Shown in pieces: positions 1 to 8,445 of a stretch of 26,728 bases of DNA. The DNA lies in contig NZ_CALIJA010000039.1 in the NCBI RefSeq assembly GCF_938017615.1, forward strand, positions 1-26,728, in the 5' to 3' direction. This stretch comes from an uncultured Campylobacter sp. (lineage in GTDB: Bacteria; Campylobacterota; Campylobacteria; Campylobacterales; Campylobacteraceae). A program made the translations under genes and the position numbers. The notes under the pieces are model-generated. The model was not told the origin of the DNA. It saw nothing but the letters and a program-made list of their open reading frames with translations, and did not search any database. Positions within the stretch are counted from its first letter, which is position 1, and every line of letters begins with the position of its first letter.

Positions 1-126
1 GGCTTAGCATACGGCGGCAGCGATCTGTATCACTACACCGATAAACTTGCGGTATTTTTAGGCTCGATAATTTCGGGCGTAGTCGGATATATAGTGGCAA
101 AAACCGTCGCGGTAAAACATACTTAA
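1..126 (+). CDS. nhaA: C-terminal end of a probable Na+/H+ antiporter NhaA (partial)
   Basis: The first 126 bases read open in frame 1 and end in TAA, giving 41 residues. The tail contains YTDKLAVFLGSIISGVVGY, a hydrophobic segment rich in small residues. This resembles the last transmembrane helix of NhaA antiporters, which end with a K/L-GI-LGS-(A/S)-x-x-GY pattern. NhaA is an inner-membrane protein that exchanges protons for sodium ions. The 5' part lies outside the window, so the call rests on this short tail only. Another polytopic transporter cannot be excluded. Confidence 0.55.
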   Translation, partial: GLAYGGSDLYHYTDKLAVFLGSIISGVVGYIVAKTVAVKHT

Positions 127-131
127 ATTTA

Positions 132-163
132 AAGCATAGGAAATTTTGAAATTTCCTATGCTT
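132..163. terminator. Long hairpin between convergent genes
   Basis: Two 15-base arms (132-146 and 149-163) are exact reverse complements, with the arm AAGCATAGGAAATTT and only two bases between them. The hairpin lies just after the stop of the upstream + gene and about 40 bases past the end of the minus-strand hydrolase. It could therefore serve both strands. The T-rich tails are weak, so its termination strength is inferred. Confidence 0.65.
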
Positions 164-199
164 CTTCTAAAATTTCTTGCTTCGATAAAATTTTGAATT

Positions 200-727
200 T
201 TAAACTACTAAAATTCCCGCATTTTGCATTAAGTTTAGCGCGCATTCGTCGTAGTAGCCGCGCTCATGGTTCGGCGCATCGTAGGTAGCTACCGCACCTC
301 GCGGAACGATGACGTCCTTATCGGCGCCAATTTCGTTGAGATAGGTGCGCAGGCTAAGCGTAAACTGCATCACGCAGATGTCGGTGCAACAGCCCGTAAT
401 CACAAAGCGATCGAAGCCGTCTAGAATTTTTTTATCCAAATTATGAAAGCCGTTCGTGCTGCGCTTAAAAGTGACGTTTTGCTCGCCTACGTAGGGCGCG
501 AGCTCCTCGATCACCTCCGCTTCGGGCGAGCCGACTAGACAGTGGATCGGGTAGCGCTTCATCTCCAAATCCCGCTCGGCGTGAGCGTCGCAGATGAAAT
601 GCACGTTTTTCGCCGCCTCAATCTGTTTAAGCACCGCAGGAGTGATCTTTGCTATGCTAGGATCGGCCATCGCGCCGAATTTTACGAAGCCGTTTAGCAT
701 ATCGATCACAAATACCAAAGTTTTCAT
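200..727 (-). CDS. Cysteine hydrolase, isochorismatase/nicotinamidase family
   Basis: A 175-residue protein with an isochorismatase-like hydrolase fold. The catalytic triad is visible, numbered from a TTG one codon upstream: Asp10 in VFVIDMLNGF, Lys89 in TFKRSTNGF and Cys119 in GCCTDICV. Metal-ligand-like Asp48 and His50 sit in CDAH, as in nicotinamidases. The substrate is probably an amide such as nicotinamide, which would place it in NAD salvage, but many relatives have other substrates. ATG at 727 is preferred over the TTG at 730 because AAGGAG sits five bases before the ATG. The start overlaps the stop of the upstream amidohydrolase by one base (TGATG), so the two are probably translationally coupled and share a transcript. 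Confidence 0.85.
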   Translation of the reverse strand: MKTLVFVIDMLNGFVKFGAMADPSIAKITPAVLKQIEAAKNVHFICDAHAERDLEMKRYPIHCLVGSPEAEVIEELAPYVGEQNVTFKRSTNGFHNLDKKILDGFDRFVITGCCTDICVMQFTLSLRTYLNEIGADKDVIVPRGAVATYDAPNHERGYYDECALNLMQNAGILVV

Positions 728-1533
728 CAAAACTCCTTATAAATTTTAGGTTTCATATCTTTTAAAAAATTCATTTTAGCGCGAAATTTTAAAATTTCAT
801 CTAAATTCGCCCGAGCGATCTTCACGGCCTCTTTTTTGCCTAGGCGCGCGACGATCTCGCCGTAGGGATTTATCAGCATGGAATTTCCGCCGAAACTCTC
901 GCCCTGCCCCGTATCGCCGCAGCCGTTTACCGCGCAGATAAAAATTTGATTTTCGATCGCACGGGCTCTCGCAAGCGTGATAAAATGCTCTATGCGGCTC
1001 TGCGCAAACTGCGCGATCACAAAAACAATCTGTGCGCCGCGAAGCGCTAAAGCGCGAAAAATTTCACAAAAGCGCAGATCGTAGCAGACCGCAACGCCGA
1101 TTTTGACCGCGCGATTTCCAAATTTGACCTCGCAAATTCCTAACCTATCGCCGCCGCTTACGATCTCATTTTCGCGAGCGAGTGAGAAAGCGTGGATCTT
1201 GTCATAGCATAAAATTTCGGCTCCGTTTTGATAGATGAAAGCGGAATTATAAATTTTATCTCGCTCGGAACTTATCGATCCGCCTATTAAAACAGCGCCA
1301 CAGTTTTGTGAAATTTCGCTTAAAAATCCCTTCGTTCGCGCAGCTCCCGCGTCGGCTAAGCGCTTGAAATTTTGTACGCAAAAGCCCATGTTAAAGGCCT
1401 CGGGCAGAACCGCTACGTCCGCGCCTCTTTTTAACGCACGATCTATAAGCTCGCGCGCGCGAATAAAATTTTGCTCACAATCTGCAAAATTTTGAGCTAC
1501 TTTCACATCCATTTGCAAAATAGCGATTTTCAT
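727..1533 (-). CDS. Carbon-nitrogen hydrolase (nitrilase superfamily)
   Basis: A 268-residue cytoplasmic amidase-type protein. The Glu-Lys-Cys triad of the nitrilase superfamily is intact: Glu45 in VLPEAFNMGF, Lys112 in CYDKIHAF and Cys150 in VAVCYDLRF. Length and motifs fit the omega-amidase/NIT2 or YafV-like branch, which hydrolyses small omega-amides. The exact substrate cannot be read from the sequence. AGGAGG sits seven bases before the ATG. It overlaps the next hydrolase gene by one base and starts 10 bases after the end of ruvC, so ruvC and the two hydrolases form one minus-strand run. Two amide hydrolases in one unit suggest nitrogen salvage or metabolite repair. Confidence 0.88.
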   Translation of the reverse strand: MKIAILQMDVKVAQNFADCEQNFIRARELIDRALKRGADVAVLPEAFNMGFCVQNFKRLADAGAARTKGFLSEISQNCGAVLIGGSISSERDKIYNSAFIYQNGAEILCYDKIHAFSLARENEIVSGGDRLGICEVKFGNRAVKIGVAVCYDLRFCEIFRALALRGAQIVFVIAQFAQSRIEHFITLARARAIENQIFICAVNGCGDTGQGESFGGNSMLINPYGEIVARLGKKEAVKIARANLDEILKFRAKMNFLKDMKPKIYKEF

Positions 1534-1543
1534 ATAAACCCTC

Positions 1544-2023
1544 CTATTTAGGCGCTAAACGCATAACATTTGCATGCGTAAGCGCGATAGCTATAGCATC
1601 TGTAATATCAAGCGGCTTAATCTCCTTATTAATCCCCAAGATCCGCTTCACCATGAAAGCAACCTGCTCCTTCGCCGCCTTTGCCTTGCCCGTGACCGAT
1701 TTTTTTACCTGAAGCGGCGTGTATTCGGCAAAATTTCCAAAAATTTGTAAAATTTTAAGGGCCAGCGCGCCGCGAAACTGAGCGAGCTTTAAAACAGACT
1801 GCGGATTGTAGGCATAAAACATCGATTCTATCGCGACCTCATCAATCTTATGAGCGCTAAAAATTTGATCGATCGCCTCGCTCATCTGCGTCATTTGAAA
1901 TTGCACGTTTTCGGCCTTCATTTTCACTAATCCCGCCTCTATGAGAGTAATTTTATTCACATCTTTTTCCAAAATCGCATAACCTAAATTTCTAGTTCCC
2001 GGATCGATTCCTAAAATTTTCAT
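1544..2023 (-). CDS. ruvC: Holliday junction resolvase RuvC
   Basis: A 159-residue RuvC, close to the usual length. It resolves Holliday junctions by paired nicks, working with RuvAB at stalled forks and in recombination. The four acidic catalytic residues are at nearly the E. coli positions: Asp7 in GIDPGT, Glu66 in AIES, and Asp139 and Asp142 in LDITDAIA. The start is the ATG at 2023, with AAAGGTGG just upstream. GTG at 2029 is possible but leaves too little room for that site. The gene is divergent from dnaA, and its 5' end abuts a DnaA-box region, so DnaA could influence its transcription. Confidence 0.96.
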   Translation of the reverse strand: MKILGIDPGTRNLGYAILEKDVNKITLIEAGLVKMKAENVQFQMTQMSEAIDQIFSAHKIDEVAIESMFYAYNPQSVLKLAQFRGALALKILQIFGNFAEYTPLQVKKSVTGKAKAAKEQVAFMVKRILGINKEIKPLDITDAIAIALTHANVMRLAPK

Positions 2024-2028
2024 AACCA

Positions 2029-2110
2029 CCTTTCACACTTATTCACAGTTTAATCACCGGTGAATAAACTGAAATTTACCGCAAATTTAGTGAAATTTAG
2101 CTAAAATAGC
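2029..2110. promoter_or_regulatory. DnaA-box cluster and near-palindrome upstream of dnaA (possible oriC1 / dnaA operator)
   Basis: TTATTCACA at 2039-2047 (+) matches the Helicobacter/Campylobacter DnaA-box consensus. TTATTCACC on the minus strand at 2059-2067 has one mismatch. A weaker TTTCACA lies at 2031-2037. The second box is part of a 26-base near-perfect palindrome at 2046-2071, centred on CCGG, with arms CAGTTTA(A/T)TCACC and a single mismatched pair. A TAAAAT at 2102-2107 is a possible dnaA -10. H. pylori has an oriC1 upstream of dnaA, so this may be one half of a bipartite origin, or a DnaA autoregulation site, or both. Confidence 0.7.
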
Positions 2111-2133
2111 GGCTTAATTTATAAGGGAATTTT

Positions 2134-3462
2134 ATGGCGACGTCGCAAGCACAAGAAATTTTATCGAATTTAGAGAAGGAAATTTTACCTACCGAATACT
2201 CTAGATACATTAAAAATTTGAAATTCAACGATAAAAACTCGACACCGGAATTTTTCATCTACAACGCAACTAACGAGTTTATAGCCAAATATGCCCAGAC
2301 AAAATACGGCACTAAAATAAAAGAACTTATCAAAAAACAGTTCGGGCTTAACAACGTGATCGTCAAAATCACCTCAAAAGCTAAAATTTCACCGAAAGAA
2401 AAGGTAAAAATCATCTCCGAAAAGCCCAAGAGCACGATTCTAAGCGAAAATTATAATTTTGAAAATTTTATCATCGGCGATTCAAATAAATTTGCCTTCG
2501 AGTGTTCGGTCTCCGTCGCAAAAGAGCCAGGAGTTCGCTTTAATCCACTCTTTATCTACGGGCCTAGCGGGCTTGGAAAAACTCACTTGCTTCAATCGAT
2601 CGGAAATTACTGCATCAAAAAGGGTAAAACCGTCATTTGCGTCACCAGCGAGCAGTTTGCTAATGATTTTGTTTTTAATCTCAAAAACAACTCGATTGAT
2701 AAATTTAAACAAAAATACCGTAACTGCGACGTTTTACTCATCGACGACATTCAATTTTTGATCGGGCGCGATAAAGCTCAAGAGGAGCTTTTTTATACGT
2801 TTAACGAGCTAAAAGACAAAAACTGCCAAATCGTCCTTACCAATGACCTGCCGCCGAAATTTCTAAAAGGCTTTGAAAGTCGCCTCACAACGCGATTTGA
2901 AAGCGGCATAATAGCAAACATAACCCCGCCGGATCTAGAAACTAAAATTGCTATTATCAATAAAAAAAGTGAGGAAAACCGCGTTAGAATCCCACACGAC
3001 GTCGTAGAATATATCGCTGCAAATATGGGCGATAATATCCGCGAGATCGAGGGCGCGATCAACAAGCTAAACGCTTACTCGTCGATACTTCGCACGAAAA
3101 TCACGCTAGAATTTACCAAAAGTACGCTTCAAGATCAGATCCATCAAAAATATTCAAGCGTGAGCCTAGAGCACGTCATCGAAGTCATTTCAAAAGAGCT
3201 AAACGTAAAACCTAGCGAGCTAAAGAGCAAAACGCGAGCTAAAAACGTCGTCGAAGCGCGCCAAATTTGTATTTATCTAACCAAACAACTCACTCAAAAC
3301 TCAATGCCCAAAATCGCCGCATTTTTTAATCTAAAAGATCACAGCGCCATCAGCAAAAATATCAAAAAAATCAACGAACTCATTCAAACCGACGAGATGT
3401 TAAAAATAAAGATCGAAGAACTAAAAAACAAAATAACCAAAAAGGATAAGAATGAAATTTAA
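2134..3462 (+). CDS. dnaA: Chromosomal replication initiator DnaA
   Basis: A 442-residue DnaA, the ATP-dependent initiator that binds DnaA boxes and opens the origin. Domain I spans about residues 1-80, followed by a short linker. The AAA+ core has Walker A GPSGLGKT at 143-150 and Walker B LLIDDIQFL at 201-209. The C-terminal domain IV carries the DnaA-box-recognition signature DHSAISKNIKKI. Length fits the epsilonproteobacterial family. The ATG is preceded by AAGGGA at a good distance. DnaA boxes lie on both sides of the gene (2039-2067 and 3487-3568). Confidence 0.98.
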   Translation: MATSQAQEILSNLEKEILPTEYSRYIKNLKFNDKNSTPEFFIYNATNEFIAKYAQTKYGTKIKELIKKQFGLNNVIVKITSKAKISPKEKVKIISEKPKSTILSENYNFENFIIGDSNKFAFECSVSVAKEPGVRFNPLFIYGPSGLGKTHLLQSIGNYCIKKGKTVICVTSEQFANDFVFNLKNNSIDKFKQKYRNCDVLLIDDIQFLIGRDKAQEELFYTFNELKDKNCQIVLTNDLPPKFLKGFESRLTTRFESGIIANITPPDLETKIAIINKKSEENRVRIPHDVVEYIAANMGDNIREIEGAINKLNAYSSILRTKITLEFTKSTLQDQIHQKYSSVSLEHVIEVISKELNVKPSELKSKTRAKNVVEARQICIYLTKQLTQNSMPKIAAFFNLKDHSAISKNIKKINELIQTDEMLKIKIEELKNKITKKDKNEI

Positions 3463-3618
3463 ACTTTATGAAAATAAAGCAAAAAAGGTGAATGAAAGTG
3501 AATAAAACAAAGCTACTTACTCACTGGATAAACTACCTAAAGACAAGCTTTAGGATAAGTTTTTCACAAAAACCACTTGCCAACTACTACAACGATAAAA
3601 ATTTAAAAGGATAAAAAT
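3463..3618. other. Probable replication origin (oriC) between dnaA and dnaN
   Basis: This 156-base gene-free stretch holds several DnaA-box-like sites: minus-strand TCATTCACC (3487-3495) and TTATTCACT (3497-3505), and plus-strand TTACTCACT (3517-3525) and TTTTTCACA (3560-3568). A 7-bp stem CCTAAAG/CTTTAGG lies at 3536-3554. After the last box comes a short GC-richer patch, then CTACTA at 3584-3589 (two DnaA-trio-like triplets) and an AT-rich tract to 3618. This order (boxes, clamp, trios, AT-rich unwinding element) resembles characterised origins. C. jejuni has its origin in this same intergenic region. Confidence 0.75.
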
Positions 3619-4698
3619 ATGAAAGTGTTAATCACTAAAAAACTTTTAGAAGAGATAGTTTCAAATACTAGCTCCTATCTTGATAAAAAAGATCTAAGCT
3701 CAATAACTTCGCATATTTTAATGAGTGCTAAAGATGGAATTTTCAGTATAAAAGCTACCGATCATGAAATCGGTTTGAGCTACAATCTACAAAATATATC
3801 AATAGAAACAGAGGGAGAAGCTACAGCAAATGGAGGCAAGCTCCTTAGCGTCATTAAAGGCCTAAGCGAAGATGGCGTTACTTTAGAAACTGTCAACGGA
3901 GCGCTATTTGTAAAGCAAAAAAAATCCAAGTACAAGCTTCCGATGTTTGAGACTAATGATTTTCCAAATTTTCCTACAATAGATGGTAAAAACAGCTTTG
4001 ACGTAAATGCTGGAATTTTAGGCAGAAGCCTTAAAAAAATATATCCATCGATTGATACGAACAATCCAAAATATGAGCTAAACGGCGCTTTAATCGACGT
4101 AAAAGAGGGCTTTTTAAATTTAGTCGGAACTGATACTAAGCGGCTTAGCGTTTATAAGCTAATCACTCAATCAAAAGCTGGCGAGCTAGATACTAAAATT
4201 TTAATCCCTAAAAAGGCAATAGGCGAAATTCAAAAGTTATTTTCTGATAAAATTAAAATTTACTACGACGAAAACGTGCTGCTAGCTGTGAGCGAGAATT
4301 TTGAGTTTTTTACAAAGCTTATTAATGGCAAATTTCCAAACTACGAGCGCGTGATCCCAAGCGATACGGCGTATAAAATTTTAATCCCACGCGATAAGAT
4401 GGTAAGCGGCGTGCGAGCGATAAACGCGATGTGCGAGGAGATGAAGGTTACCATTAAAAAGGACGGAATGATTTTTGAGAGCATCAACGAGGATAATTCC
4501 GAGGCAAAGACCGAAATTGAAGCGACGATCGAGATAAACGGCGAGATAGTTTTCGGCGTGAAAAATCGCTTTCTGCTTGATTTTTTAAGTAATATCGAGA
4601 GTGAAATTTTTGAGCTTGATTTTAACAGCTCCGATACGGCGTTCGTGCTTAGCGCGGATGGCTTAAAAACGGTCGTCATGCCGATAAATAACATTTAA
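3619..4698 (+). CDS. dnaN: DNA polymerase III beta subunit (sliding clamp)
   Basis: A 359-residue beta clamp, the ring that tethers polymerase III to DNA. It has the three-fold clamp architecture and family features such as LVGTDTKRL near residue 170 and the C-terminal VMPI(N) motif, where beta clamps end with a VMP(M/I) pattern that forms part of the partner-binding pocket. Length matches relatives. The start ATG follows AAAGGAT. Its position between the origin and gyrB is the standard dnaA-dnaN-gyrB order, and gyrB starts nine bases after its stop. Confidence 0.97.
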   Translation: MKVLITKKLLEEIVSNTSSYLDKKDLSSITSHILMSAKDGIFSIKATDHEIGLSYNLQNISIETEGEATANGGKLLSVIKGLSEDGVTLETVNGALFVKQKKSKYKLPMFETNDFPNFPTIDGKNSFDVNAGILGRSLKKIYPSIDTNNPKYELNGALIDVKEGFLNLVGTDTKRLSVYKLITQSKAGELDTKILIPKKAIGEIQKLFSDKIKIYYDENVLLAVSENFEFFTKLINGKFPNYERVIPSDTAYKILIPRDKMVSGVRAINAMCEEMKVTIKKDGMIFESINEDNSEAKTEIEATIEINGEIVFGVKNRFLLDFLSNIESEIFELDFNSSDTAFVLSADGLKTVVMPINNI

Positions 4699-4707
4699 AG
4701 GAAAATT

Positions 4708-7020
4708 ATGAAGCAAAATTACGGCGCTAGTAATATTAAAGTTTTAAAAGGTCTTGAGGCTGTTAGAAAGCGCCCTGGAATGTATATTGGTGACACCAAT
4801 ATCGGCGGACTTCACCATATGATCTACGAGGTAGTGGATAACTCGATCGACGAGGCGATGGCAGGTTACTGCGACACAATCGATGTTGAGATCACTAGCG
4901 AGGGAAGTTGTATCGTTAGTGATAACGGTCGTGGAATCCCCGTCGATATACATCCGACCGAAAAAATTCCTGCCGCAACGGTGGTTCTTACGGTGCTTCA
5001 CGCAGGCGGTAAATTTGACAAAGACACTTATAAAGTCTCCGGTGGTCTGCACGGCGTGGGTGTTAGCGTCGTAAATGCGCTCTCAAAAAAGCTCGTTGCT
5101 ACGATCAAACGGGATGGAAATATTTATAGACAAGAATTTGCCAAAGGAATTCCTACTACCGAGCTTGAAAAGATAAAAACTACTAATCGCACGGGTACTA
5201 CGATCGAGTTTTGGCCCGACGGCGAAATTTTTGAAATTTTAGAATTTGACGATGAAATTTTATCAAAAAGATTTCGTGAGCTTGCATATCTGAATCCAAA
5301 AATTACGATAAATTTTAAAGATAACCGCACGGGCAGAGACGAGCACTTTCACTTCGAAGGCGGTTTGGAGAGCTTCGTAAATGATATGAATAAAGCGCCT
5401 GCAATATCCAAAGCCGTGTCGTTTAGCGACGGCGCGGAAGATGTTATGGTGGATTTTGCGCTGATGTATAACGAAACGTATAGCGAAAATTTACTAAGCT
5501 TCGTAAATAATATCAAAACTCCGGACGGCGGTACACACGAGGCGGGCTTTAGAGCGGGTCTTACGCGCGCAATAACAAATTATGTCGCGGCAAATGCGGC
5601 CGCCCGTGAAAAGGACACGAAGATCACCGGCGATGACGTTCGCGAGGGACTTATAGCGGTAATTAGCGTAAAGGTTCCCGAGCCGCAGTTTGAGGGACAG
5701 ACTAAAGGAAAGTTGGGTTCCAGTTACGTTAAGCCGATCGTGCAAAAGATGGCGTTTGAGGTGCTTAGCAAATATTTTGAAGAAAATCCGATCGAAGCGC
5801 GCGCTATTATGAATAAGGCTCTTTTAGCCGCGCGCGGTCGCGAAGCGGCGAAGAAAGCACGTGATCTAACGCGCAAAAAAGATAATATAAATTCCGTCGG
5901 CACCCTTCCCGGAAAGTTAGCTGATTGTCAGAGTAAGGATGCAAGCATCAGCGAAATTTATCTAGTCGAGGGCGATAGTGCGGGCGGTTCGGCGAAGCAG
6001 GGAAGAGACCGCGTGTTTCAAGCGATCCTGCCGCTTAGAGGTAAAATTTTAAACGTAGAAAAGGCGCGGCTAGATAGAATTTTACAATCAGAAGAGATTA
6101 AAAATATGATAACGGCCTTTGGTTGCGGTATCGGAGAGGAATTTAACGAGGAAAAACTTCGCTATCACAAAATTATCATTATGACCGATGCGGACGTCGA
6201 CGGCAGCCACATTCAGACGCTGCTTCTAACATTTTTCTTTAGATTTTTACGCCCTATCGTAGAAAACGGCTATGTTTATCTGGCACAGCCGCCGCTTTTT
6301 AGATATAAAAAGGGCAAAAAAGAGATTTATCTGAAAGACGAAAAGGCGCTTAGCGAGTTTTTGATCGAAACGGGCATCGATATGGGCGAGTTTGAAGGTA
6401 TCGGCAACGAAGATCTAATTGATTATCTAAAAATAGTTTCAAACTACCGCTCGCTTTTAAATGATCTTAAAAAGCGCTTTAGCGTGCTTAGCGCGATCAG
6501 ATTTTTGATAGAAAACGACGAAGCGCGAAGCCTAGGCTATGAGGAGCTATTTGAAATTTTAAAACCGCGTTTGGAAAGCGAAGGATTTAATATCTTAAAT
6601 TCCTACGTAAATGATGAAGGGATTAGAATTTATGTCCAAACTCCGAGCGGCTTAGAACAGCTTGTGATAGATGAGAATTTATTCGGCAATTATATCTTTG
6701 AAGAGGCGATCAGAGTTTATTCTAAGATCAAAGAGCGGGATGTAAGTTTTGGTAAGGATTTTATTGAAATTTTAGATGAAATCGAAAAAAGCTCGAAAAA
6801 AGGCGCTTATATTCAGCGTTATAAAGGTCTTGGTGAGATGAATCCGGAGCAGCTTTGGGAAACCACTATGAGCCCTGAAAATCGAAGGTTACTAAAGATA
6901 AATATCGCCGATGCGCAGAGTGCTAGCGATACCTTTAATCTTTTCATGGGTGACGAGGTCGAGCCGCGCCGAAACTATATCCAAGACCATGCAAAAGATG
7001 TAAAACATTTGGACGTTTAG
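4708..7020 (+). CDS. gyrB: DNA gyrase subunit B
   Basis: A 770-residue GyrB, the ATPase subunit of DNA gyrase, which introduces negative supercoils. The N-terminal GHKL ATPase shows EVVDNSIDEA (ATP and Mg binding), DNGRGIPVD and GGLHGVGVSVVNALS. The TOPRIM domain has EGDSAGGSAKQGRDR and DADVDGSHI. The C-terminal GyrA-contact tail has QRYKGLGEMNPEQLWETTM. The length is typical of epsilonproteobacterial GyrB. AAAGGA precedes the ATG in the nine-base gap after dnaN. The stop TAG is directly followed by the next start codon, so gyrB probably shares a transcript with the following three genes. Confidence 0.98.
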   Translation: MKQNYGASNIKVLKGLEAVRKRPGMYIGDTNIGGLHHMIYEVVDNSIDEAMAGYCDTIDVEITSEGSCIVSDNGRGIPVDIHPTEKIPAATVVLTVLHAGGKFDKDTYKVSGGLHGVGVSVVNALSKKLVATIKRDGNIYRQEFAKGIPTTELEKIKTTNRTGTTIEFWPDGEIFEILEFDDEILSKRFRELAYLNPKITINFKDNRTGRDEHFHFEGGLESFVNDMNKAPAISKAVSFSDGAEDVMVDFALMYNETYSENLLSFVNNIKTPDGGTHEAGFRAGLTRAITNYVAANAAAREKDTKITGDDVREGLIAVISVKVPEPQFEGQTKGKLGSSYVKPIVQKMAFEVLSKYFEENPIEARAIMNKALLAARGREAAKKARDLTRKKDNINSVGTLPGKLADCQSKDASISEIYLVEGDSAGGSAKQGRDRVFQAILPLRGKILNVEKARLDRILQSEEIKNMITAFGCGIGEEFNEEKLRYHKIIIMTDADVDGSHIQTLLLTFFFRFLRPIVENGYVYLAQPPLFRYKKGKKEIYLKDEKALSEFLIETGIDMGEFEGIGNEDLIDYLKIVSNYRSLLNDLKKRFSVLSAIRFLIENDEARSLGYEELFEILKPRLESEGFNILNSYVNDEGIRIYVQTPSGLEQLVIDENLFGNYIFEEAIRVYSKIKERDVSFGKDFIEILDEIEKSSKKGAYIQRYKGLGEMNPEQLWETTMSPENRRLLKINIADAQSASDTFNLFMGDEVEPRRNYIQDHAKDVKHLDV

Positions 7021-8445
7021 ATGCTATTTAGTGAGACCAAAGAGCGCGAAAATCGTTTCATAACGGCACTTAAAATTTCGGTGCCGTTTACCTGCGTTTT
7101 GATTGTTTTCGGAATTATTTTGTTTCGAAACGGCGAGTTTAAATTTGACGACGTAATTTTATTTTTAATACTTTTAATCTGCTATGTTTATTATGTCATC
7201 TATCAAATTTATTTTGGCTTTCAAAAGACGTTGATCGATCCCGTTACTCACGTATTCGTGCGCGAGGAGATCGAGAAAATTTTAAGCAACGATCTAGCCA
7301 AAAATCGTCAAATAAATATCGTTCTTTTGCGAATTAAAAATATTATCGACATAAACGATCGATACGGATATAAAAACGGCGATGAAATTTTATACGAGTA
7401 TTGTAAAGAACTTTCAAATTTTATGGCGGAGCAGGGTTTTAAGGACCTTCCGATCGGGCGCTTTATAAACGGCTACTTTGTATTCGGCGTAGAATCAAAA
7501 GCTACAAATTTAAGTCATATTTTGCGAATGTTTGAGCATAAAATTTCAAGTCAAACGATTAAAAACGTAGAGATAAAAAGTGAATTTACAATGCTTCCAA
7601 GTTCATATGACCGAAATCTAAATAATATCGTAAATGCTCTATTTTATAAGATAAATCACCTGGACGACGAAGAGCACGGCGAGAAGGCTATTGACGTAGA
7701 GAAAGTATTAATTGACGTATTTTCCGCCGACGTAATGGAAGCGATCGATAGTGAAAATTTCAGCTTTAAATATCAGCGCGTTGCAGATAAAAACGGCGTA
7801 AAATCACATATAAATTTAATTCCGAAGCTCGATCTAAGAAGCGGCGAAAAGATCACAAAAAGTAGAATTTTAGATATTTTGCTGCTAAATCATTACGATA
7901 TTAAATACGATATTTCGATGATGAGACAGATTTCTAGAATTATCTATTTTAAAGATATCGATGCTAAAATTTTTATCGAGATCATGCCTCAGACCCTGCG
8001 AAATAACGAGTTTCGCAATGAAATTTTAAAGCTCATCGATAATAATCTGATCGATCCGAAAAAGATCGTGTTTGAGTTTAACGAAAAGCTTATCTATTCG
8101 GAGATTAAGCGCTTTGATGAAATTTTAATTAAATTCCGCGAACTCGGTTTTAGCTTCGCGCTGTCGCAGTTTGGTGGCTCAAACGCTAGCTTTGAATATT
8201 TAAAATTTTTAGAAGTGGATTTTATCGTTTATGATATAGAATTTAACAAAAATTTAGACGATGAAAAGATTAAAAATATATTTATAGGCATCAACGAAAC
8301 CTGCGCAAAATCGGGCGTCAAAACCATAATGCGCTTTGTAGATAAGCAGGAATTTCAAATGCAACTTTATAAAATGGGTATCGATTATATTCAGGGATTT
8401 TGCGTCGAAAAGCCGAACGATATATCGAATTTAAGGAGATCATAG
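7021..8445 (+). CDS. Membrane protein with degenerate GGDEF and EAL domains
   Basis: A 474-residue inner-membrane protein. Two hydrophobic helices lie at about 19-35 and 46-66, followed by a cytoplasmic GGDEF-like region (about 72-215) and an EAL-like region (about 240-465). The GGDEF fold is recognisable from DPVT..., ...NDRYGYKNGDEIL and IGRF, but the active-site loop reads INGYF (149-153) instead of GGDEF. The EAL motif position reads NLI (265-267), and the DDFGTG loop reads LSQFGG (381-386). FEFNE, EYLKFLEVDFI and GIDYIQGF keep the EAL scaffold. It is therefore probably a catalytically dead c-di-GMP or GTP sensor, or a structural protein. The start codon abuts the gyrB stop (TAGATG), and no strong ribosome site is visible, so it is likely coupled to gyrB. 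Confidence 0.85.
   Translation: MLFSETKERENRFITALKISVPFTCVLIVFGIILFRNGEFKFDDVILFLILLICYVYYVIYQIYFGFQKTLIDPVTHVFVREEIEKILSNDLAKNRQINIVLLRIKNIIDINDRYGYKNGDEILYEYCKELSNFMAEQGFKDLPIGRFINGYFVFGVESKATNLSHILRMFEHKISSQTIKNVEIKSEFTMLPSSYDRNLNNIVNALFYKINHLDDEEHGEKAIDVEKVLIDVFSADVMEAIDSENFSFKYQRVADKNGVKSHINLIPKLDLRSGEKITKSRILDILLLNHYDIKYDISMMRQISRIIYFKDIDAKIFIEIMPQTLRNNEFRNEILKLIDNNLIDPKKIVFEFNEKLIYSEIKRFDEILIKFRELGFSFALSQFGGSNASFEYLKFLEVDFIVYDIEFNKNLDDEKIKNIFIGINETCAKSGVKTIMRFVDKQEFQMQLYKMGIDYIQGFCVEKPNDISNLRRS

Noticed and set aside
4341..4694. Long open frame antisense to dnaN, and similar antisense frames in typA (11334-11714, 11724-12110) and the molybdoenzyme (19942-20292)
   Set aside because: These are shadows of strongly coding genes, without ribosome sites or recognisable motifs.
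8400..8444. Longer QueF start at TTG 8400
   Set aside because: It would overlap the preceding gene by 46 bases with no ribosome site. GTG 8445 has AAGGAG six bases upstream and matches the family length.
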